From NCBI GenBank assembly GCA_019136395.1, contig JAGVUH010000406.1, positions 1 to 11,285 of the forward strand: 11,285 nucleotides of DNA. The letters run 5' to 3'. Below the pieces are notes generated by a model that was given only the letters and a program-made list of their open reading frames with translations, searched no databases and was not told the DNA's origin. The position numbers were made by a program, and so were the translations under genes. The DNA is from Gammaproteobacteria bacterium (lineage in GTDB: Bacteria; Pseudomonadota; Gammaproteobacteria; Chromatiales; Chromatiaceae). Shown piece by piece: positions 7,288 through 11,285 of the stretch (positions within the stretch are counted from its first letter, which is position 1; every line of letters begins with the position of its first letter).

Positions 7288-8024
7288 ACCTGTCGACTTC
7301 CTTGGCGAGTTCCTTCCGGCTCGACGGACGGGAGATCCCCTTCCAGCCGGGCCAGACCATCATGGATGCCGCCCTGGCGGCGGGGGCCTACATCCCACAT
7401 CTCTGCCACAACCCGGAGCTGGCCCCCCATGGCAGTTGCCGGGTCTGCGTGGTGCGGGTCGGCGGCCGCCTGGTGTCCTCCTGCACCGCCCCGGCGGCGG
7501 CGGGGTTGGAGGTAGCCTCGGACACCCCGGACATCCAGGCCAGCCGGCGGACCATCCTGCAGATGCTCTTCGTCGAGGGCAACCACATCTGTCCGGCCTG
7601 CGAGAAGACCGGCGCCTGTCAGCTTCAGGCGGTGGCCTACTACACCGGCATGCTGGCGCCCCACTTCAGCCACTTCTTCCCCCGCCGGGACCTGGATGCC
7701 TCCCATCCGGACTACGTCATCGACTTCAACCGCTGCATTCTCTGTGAGTTGTGCGTGCGCGCCAGCCGCGACCTGGACGGCAAGAATGTTTTCGCCATCA
7801 GCGGCCGGGGCATCGACAGCCGGCTGGTCATCGAGTCCCCCACGGGCAAGCTGGGTGACAGCGCCTTCGCCGCTTCGGACCGGGCGGCGCATGTCTGCCC
7901 GGTCGGGGCCATCCTGCCCAAACGCGGCGCTTATGCCGTCCCCATCGGTCAGCGTCTGTACGATCGCGAACCCATCAGCCAGGTCGGTGATGTGGCCGCC
8001 AACGAGGGGAGGGCGCGGCCATGA
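7284..8024 (+). CDS. hoxU: NAD-linked [NiFe]-hydrogenase, diaphorase small subunit HoxU
   Basis: The product has 246 residues and is related to the N-terminal part of NuoG. It relays electrons between HoxF and HoxY. The cysteines fit three clusters: a plant-type 2Fe-2S site at Cys41, Cys52, Cys55 and Cys67; a 4Fe-4S site in NHICPACEKTGAC (His101, Cys103, Cys106, Cys112); and a ferredoxin-like 4Fe-4S site from CILCELC (Cys151, Cys154, Cys157) and CPVGAI (Cys205). Only one ferredoxin-like 4Fe-4S site is visible, as expected for HoxU. ATG 7284 overlaps the hoxF stop, with GGAGG just upstream, so the two are probably translationally coupled. The hoxY start overlaps the hoxU stop in the same way. 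All ligand positions are present, so the subunit looks functional. Confidence 0.96.
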   Translation: MNLSTSLASSFRLDGREIPFQPGQTIMDAALAAGAYIPHLCHNPELAPHGSCRVCVVRVGGRLVSSCTAPAAAGLEVASDTPDIQASRRTILQMLFVEGNHICPACEKTGACQLQAVAYYTGMLAPHFSHFFPRRDLDASHPDYVIDFNRCILCELCVRASRDLDGKNVFAISGRGIDSRLVIESPTGKLGDSAFAASDRAAHVCPVGAILPKRGAYAVPIGQRLYDREPISQVGDVAANEGRARP

Positions 8025-8668
8025 GTGACGCGATCGAGCTGAACCACGGCGTTGGCGCAACGGGAAAGACCGGCCCGTCCGTCACCCCTGAAGGGCGGAC
8101 AGAGCCAGGCGCCACCGCGGGTCCTGGCCCGCGGCCCAAGCTCAAGGTGGCCACCACCTCCCTGGCTGGCTGTTTTGGCTGTCACATGTCCTTCCTGGAT
8201 ATCGACGAGCGCATCCTCGATCTGGTGGAATGGGTGGAGTTCGACCGTTCCCCAATCACGGATATCAAGCGGCTTGGCCCCTGTGACCTGGGCCTGGTGG
8301 AGGGTGGGGTCGCCAACGCCGAAAACGTCGAGGTCTTGCGGGAGTTCCGTCGCCAATGCAAGGTCCTGGTGGCCTTGGGTGCCTGCGCGGTCAACGGTGG
8401 CATCCCCGCCATGCGCAATAGCTTCGCCCTGGGGGATTGCCTGACGGAGTCCTATGTCGGCGGCATCGGCATCCACAATCCCGGCGTCCCCAACGACCCG
8501 GAGATCCCCCTGCTGCTGAACAAGGTCCACCCCATCCACGAGGTGGTCAAGGTCGATTACTTCCTGCCCGGCTGCCCGCCCTCCGGGGATGCCATCTGGA
8601 CCTTTCTGACCGAACTACTGGCGGGACAACCCATCAGCCTGCCTTACACCCAGTTGCATTATGACTGA
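8021..8668 (+). CDS. hoxY: NAD-linked [NiFe]-hydrogenase small subunit HoxY
   Basis: The product has 215 residues and is the small subunit that holds the 4Fe-4S cluster next to the Ni-Fe site. The four ligands are visible: CFGC (Cys51, Cys54), Cys122 in GACAVNGG, and Cys185 in PGCPPSGD. This is the short form without the C-terminal cluster domain of uptake hydrogenases and without a Tat signal, as expected for a cytoplasmic enzyme. About 40 residues precede the conserved KVATTSLAGC start, rich in Gly, Pro and Thr; C. necator HoxY has a comparable N-terminal stretch. The ATG overlaps the hoxU stop by four bases. A 134-bp gap follows before hoxH, unlike the tight joints upstream. Confidence 0.96.
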   Translation: MSDAIELNHGVGATGKTGPSVTPEGRTEPGATAGPGPRPKLKVATTSLAGCFGCHMSFLDIDERILDLVEWVEFDRSPITDIKRLGPCDLGLVEGGVANAENVEVLREFRRQCKVLVALGACAVNGGIPAMRNSFALGDCLTESYVGGIGIHNPGVPNDPEIPLLLNKVHPIHEVVKVDYFLPGCPPSGDAIWTFLTELLAGQPISLPYTQLHYD

Positions 8669-8790
8669 GGTGGTTAACCAGACTAACGTTCATCCCGGGG
8701 CTGACACCCTCACCCCACCGATGAAACAGCCTGTCTGGCATGTACATATTAACGGCCGGTGGTGATCCCTCGCTCGCCCCGCGCCCATCC

Positions 8791-8796
8791 GAGGAG
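8791..8796 (+). promoter_or_regulatory. Ribosome binding site that fixes the hoxH start
   Basis: GAGGAG is followed by six bases and ATG 8803. The frame is open back to ATG 8740, but that codon has no comparable site and would add 21 residues ahead of the usual N-terminus. Confidence 0.65.
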
Positions 8797-8802
8797 ATTG
8801 CC

Positions 8803-10332
8803 ATGCACCGCCATCCGGAAGTCGCTCGCCTGGAAACGGCCCCCCAGTCCGCCGGCCTCCGGCGCGTCGCCATCGATCCCCTGACCCGGGTCGAGGGGCA
8901 CGGCAAGGTCACCCTGTTGCAGGACAACCATAACCGCATCCAGCAGGCCCGCCTGCACATCGTCGAATTCCGCGGCTTCGAGAAGTTCATCCAGGGCCGG
9001 CCCTACTGGGAACTGCCGGTGATGGTGCAACGCCTGTGCGGCATCTGCCCGGTCAGTCATCACCTGGCTGCGGCCAAGGCCACCGACCAACTCGTCGGCG
9101 CGGACCAGCTCACACCTACGGCGGAGAAGGTGCGCCGCCTCATGCACCTGGGCCAGACCCTCCAGTCCCACGCCCTGCACTTCTTCCACCTGTCGTCGCC
9201 GGACCTGCTCTTCGGCTTCGACGATGCCGTCGCCCACCGCAACATCATCGGCGTCATCCAGGACCACCCGGAGATCGCCAAGCAGGGGGTGCTGTTGCGT
9301 AAGTATGGCCAGGAGGTGATCCGCGTCACCTCGGGCAAGCGCATCCATGGCACTGGCGCCATCCCTGGCGGGGTCAACAAGGCCCTGACGGTGGCGGAGC
9401 GGGACTATCTGCTCGCCGATGTGGAACAGACGATCGCCTGGGGCGAGACCGCGGTGCAGCTCATGAAGCGCGTCTTTCTGAGCAACCCCGATTACCACTA
9501 CCGCTTCGGCGCCGTGGACGCCAACACCCTCAGCCTGGTCGGCCCGGACGGGGCCTTCGAGCTCTACCATGGTGGCCTGCGCGCCCGGGACCCGGACGGT
9601 GGTGAGATCTTCGACCATCAGGATTATCGCCAGTACGACGAACTTCTGCGGGAGGAGATCAAGCCCTGGAGCTACATGAAGTTTCCCTTCATCGCCAGCC
9701 TGGGGCCGGAGGCGGGCTGGTACCGGGTCGGTCCCCTCGCCCGGGTCAACAACTGCGAGCGCTTCGACACCCCCCTGGCGGAGCAGGAGCGCGAGGACTT
9801 TCGCGCGGCGGGGGAGGGGCGTCCGCTCCAGGCGGCCCTGGCCACCCATTGGGCGCGGCTCATCGAACTGCTCCATTGCGCCGAGGCTATCAAGGAACTG
9901 CTCCATGACCCGGACCTGCTGGGGGATGACCTGATGGTGGTCGGTGACCGGCGGCCTAAGGGTATCGGCGTGGTGGAGGCCCCCCGCGGCACCCTCTTCC
10001 ACCACTATGAGATCGACGAGGATGGCCTGGTGCGCAAGGCCAATCTCATCGTCTCCACCACCAACAACAACCAGGCCATGAATGCCAGTATCCGCCAGGT
10101 GGCGGCTCACTACCTGGATGGCCGGGAGCTAACCGAACCGCTGCTCAACCATATCGAGGTCGCCATCCGCGCCTATGACCCCTGCCTGTCCTGCGCGACC
10201 CATGCCATGGGCCGGATGCCACTGGAATTGGAATTGGTCGACGCGGCGGGGCGCTGTCTCGACCGGCTCTATAAGGGGCCAGACGGTAGGGTGGAGCGTA
10301 TTGCGGAAGGTACTGACTCCCCTGTTGCCTGA
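8803..10332 (+). CDS. hoxH: NAD-linked [NiFe]-hydrogenase large subunit HoxH (precursor)
   Basis: The product has 509 residues from ATG 8803 and is the catalytic subunit that binds the Ni-Fe(CN)2CO site. IDPLTRVEGHGK (24-35) is the conserved N-terminal motif. RLCGICPVSHH (77-87) supplies Cys79 and Cys82, and DPCLSCATH (459-467) supplies Cys461 and Cys464. All four metal-ligating cysteines are present. After His467 there are 42 residues, the C-terminal extension that an endopeptidase removes once nickel is inserted; the protease gene follows downstream. The extension is longer than in C. necator HoxH, as I recall it. The enzyme with HoxF, HoxU and HoxY catalyses H2 + NAD+ to NADH + H+, reversibly. 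ATG 8803 is preferred over 8740 because GAGGAG stands six bases before it. Confidence 0.97.
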   Translation: MHRHPEVARLETAPQSAGLRRVAIDPLTRVEGHGKVTLLQDNHNRIQQARLHIVEFRGFEKFIQGRPYWELPVMVQRLCGICPVSHHLAAAKATDQLVGADQLTPTAEKVRRLMHLGQTLQSHALHFFHLSSPDLLFGFDDAVAHRNIIGVIQDHPEIAKQGVLLRKYGQEVIRVTSGKRIHGTGAIPGGVNKALTVAERDYLLADVEQTIAWGETAVQLMKRVFLSNPDYHYRFGAVDANTLSLVGPDGAFELYHGGLRARDPDGGEIFDHQDYRQYDELLREEIKPWSYMKFPFIASLGPEAGWYRVGPLARVNNCERFDTPLAEQEREDFRAAGEGRPLQAALATHWARLIELLHCAEAIKELLHDPDLLGDDLMVVGDRRPKGIGVVEAPRGTLFHHYEIDEDGLVRKANLIVSTTNNNQAMNASIRQVAAHYLDGRELTEPLLNHIEVAIRAYDPCLSCATHAMGRMPLELELVDAAGRCLDRLYKGPDGRVERIAEGTDSPVA

Positions 10333-10409
10333 TGGTCAGCACCCGCGGCTCATGACCTGCCGGGTGCCGCTGGAAACCTGGGTTCGGCTGGGCGCGGGAG
10401 AGGTTTGAC

Positions 10410-10967
10410 TTGCCGATGGCGCCCCTGCTGGTGTTTGGCTACGGCAATCCTTCCCGAGGCGATGACGCCCTGGGTCCCGCCCTGATCCAGCGTCTGGCGG
10501 ATCTGCAAGCAGAAGGTTCACTGGCTGAGCGCAGCCTGTTGCAAGGGGTCGACTTGCTCACCGATTTTCAGCTCCAACCGGAGCACGCCCTGGATCTGGT
10601 CGGGCGGGAGTTGGTGTTCCTGGTGGACGCGGATGCCAGCCTTGATTCCCCCTATCGCCTTGAGCCAATCCTGCCCGCCCAAACGCCCAGCTACACCACC
10701 CACGAGATGAGCCCCGGGGCCCTGCTCTGGGTCTATGGCCGCATCGGTCTGGGCCAGCCCCCCCCGAGTTATCTGTTACGCATCCGGGGCTTTCACTTCG
10801 CCTTGGGCGACCCGCTGAGCACGTCCGCGCGGCACAACCTGGACCTGGCCGTGGCCTTTCTGGAAAGCCTTGTCATAAGCGAGTCACGCCGATGCGCCCA
10901 TGGTCGCCACGCTTCTTTCTATTGCGCCTCTCGCTGGTCCCCCTCCTGGTCGGCTATCTGGCGCTGA
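10410..10967 (+). CDS. hoxW: Hydrogenase maturation endopeptidase HoxW
   Basis: The product has 185 residues and is a nickel-dependent protease of the HybD/HycI family that trims the HoxH precursor. VFGYGNPSRGDDALGP (8-23) is the signature, with Asp18 or Asp19 in the position of the acidic Ni ligand. VDADAS (72-77) supplies the second acidic residue and THEMSP (97-102) the histidine, His98. The recognisable fold ends near residue 155 (AVAFLESLV). The last 25-30 residues (from about SESRRCAHGR) have no family character and overlap the next gene by 76 bases. A TAA at 10876-10878 in the +1 frame suggests the ancestral stop was lost by a one-base shift. The start is TTG 10410, six bases after GGGAGAGG; ATG 10416 is an alternative. 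The 77-base gap after hoxH fits an operon. Confidence 0.9.
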   Translation: MPMAPLLVFGYGNPSRGDDALGPALIQRLADLQAEGSLAERSLLQGVDLLTDFQLQPEHALDLVGRELVFLVDADASLDSPYRLEPILPAQTPSYTTHEMSPGALLWVYGRIGLGQPPPSYLLRIRGFHFALGDPLSTSARHNLDLAVAFLESLVISESRRCAHGRHASFYCASRWSPSWSAIWR

Positions 10968-11285
10968 TGGGCTTCATGACCCTGAGCCAGGACCAGTTGT
11001 TGTACCGGCCGGACCCAAGCCCGCCCTCGCCAGCGAACATGAGCGCCCGGCCGGGCCCGGCCCTGGCGATCTGGCCCGAGGGGGAGGGGGCCGCCTTTCG
11101 CGGCTATGTCCGCGCCCAGCCGGGGAAAGTTGACGCCGGTGCGAATCCCCCGATCAACGCCCCGGCTGGCCCCCTAGCAGCCTGTCGGACTTGGCTCTGG
11201 CGATGGCCCGCATCGGAGCCAAAAAGGGTCATTTGTTGCGTCAATAAGACGCTTTTTAGGTCAACAGCGGGGGTTTCCCATCCTT
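10892..11285 (+). CDS. N-terminus of a membrane-anchored alpha/beta-hydrolase-like protein, partial and possibly interrupted
   Basis: An ORF from ATG 10892 stays open to the window edge. It starts MRPWSPRFFLLRLSLVPLLV and continues as one hydrophobic segment (about residues 8-30), then SQDQLLYRPDP. This is the membrane anchor plus QxxLLYRP pattern of anchored alpha/beta hydrolases (BEM46-like), which normally continue with a strand and then GNAGS-type motifs. Here the plausible part ends near residue 94 (base 11173). The next codons, LAACRTWLWRWPASEPKRV, look non-coding and coincide with an IS-like terminus. No catalytic Ser motif is reached. The gene overlaps the hoxW tail and may have been captured next to the operon rather than functioning with it. 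Identification is tentative. Confidence 0.45.
   Translation, partial: MRPWSPRFFLLRLSLVPLLVGYLALMGFMTLSQDQLLYRPDPSPPSPANMSARPGPALAIWPEGEGAAFRGYVRAQPGKVDAGANPPINAPAGPLAACRTWLWRWPASEPKRVICCVNKTLFRSTAGVSHP
11174..11285. mobile_element. Possible insertion-sequence terminus at the right edge
   Basis: At 11174 a CTAG is followed by cagcctgtcggacttgg. This resembles the TAGCAGxCTGTCGGACTT-like ends of some IS elements seen in proteobacteria, recognised by memory only. CTAG is a favoured target of several IS5-type elements. The plausible reading of the hydrolase stops at this point and strong hairpins begin. No transposase is within the window, so family and extent cannot be given. Confidence 0.28.
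11193..11260. other. Two consecutive strong hairpins
   Basis: Hairpin one pairs GGCTC (11193-11197) with GAGCC (11216-11220) and CGATG (11201-11205) with CATCG (11211-11215) around a 5-base loop. Hairpin two pairs AAAAAG (11221-11226) with CTTTTT (11252-11257) and GTC (11228-11230) with GAC (11248-11250). The T-run after the second stem could act as a terminator on the plus strand, and its mirror on the minus strand. They could shield an IS from outside transcription. Confidence 0.45.

Noticed and set aside
8021..8140. HoxY N-terminal Gly/Pro-rich extension as a novelty
   Set aside because: C. necator HoxY has a similar unconserved N-terminal stretch, so this is a family trait.
8740..8802. 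Longer hoxH beginning at ATG 8740
   Set aside because: No Shine-Dalgarno sequence there; the added residues are not family-like, and ATG 8803 has GAGGAG at ideal spacing.
11124..11160. Cobalamin-riboswitch-like or tRNA T-arm-like GGTGCGAATCC
   Set aside because: The flanking conserved boxes and stems of a B12 riboswitch are missing, no tRNA cloverleaf can be drawn, and the bases read well as hydrolase-like codons.

Overview
The window is about two-thirds GC or higher, carries no phage genes, and reads like a gammaproteobacterium. The best guess is a purple sulfur bacterium (Chromatiaceae). The main reason is the hoxF-U-Y-H(-W) set without hoxE, which matches the Hox2 type described from Thiocapsa. 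The HtpG, YejF-like and ArsR-like proteins also fit. The taxonomic call is inference from protein character and was not checked by search.

Left part (1-2700): the 3' end of htpG (chaperone Hsp90) is followed by a strong GC hairpin and a free-standing ArsR-type repressor with a CxC metal-site motif. On the opposite strand is a two-gene operon, read right to left. It encodes a small STAS-domain protein (anti-sigma-factor-antagonist type) and then a polar-amino-acid-type ABC ATPase. The ATPase carries about 115 extra C-terminal residues that look like a degenerate RsbW/SpoIIAB-type GHKL domain. A minus-strand promoter candidate with a perfect TATAAT box lies upstream of the STAS gene.

Middle (2740-4941): a single long ORF encodes two oligopeptide-type ABC ATPases in tandem (YejF or fused OppD-OppF type). 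No permease or binding-protein gene is beside it.

A 543-bp stretch without a confident gene (4942-5484) separates this from the hydrogenase operon. It holds about five degenerate tandem units with a period of 62-64 bp, close to six helical turns. Further on are a 12-bp direct repeat and a possible 32-codon leader ORF.

Right part (5485-10967): a NAD-linked bidirectional [NiFe]-hydrogenase operon. HoxF and HoxU form the diaphorase (FMN, NAD(H) and Fe-S clusters). HoxY and HoxH form the hydrogenase module (proximal 4Fe-4S cluster and Ni-Fe site). HoxW is the protease that would trim the HoxH C-terminus after nickel insertion. Three of the junctions are tight; the hoxY-hoxH gap is 134 bp. HoxE and HoxI are absent and the Hyp maturation genes must lie elsewhere. 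HoxW has an unusual tail overlapping the next gene by 76 bp. That gene looks like the N-terminus of a membrane-anchored alpha/beta hydrolase. Its plausible coding sequence ends at a CTAG followed by what may be an insertion-sequence terminus and two strong hairpins.
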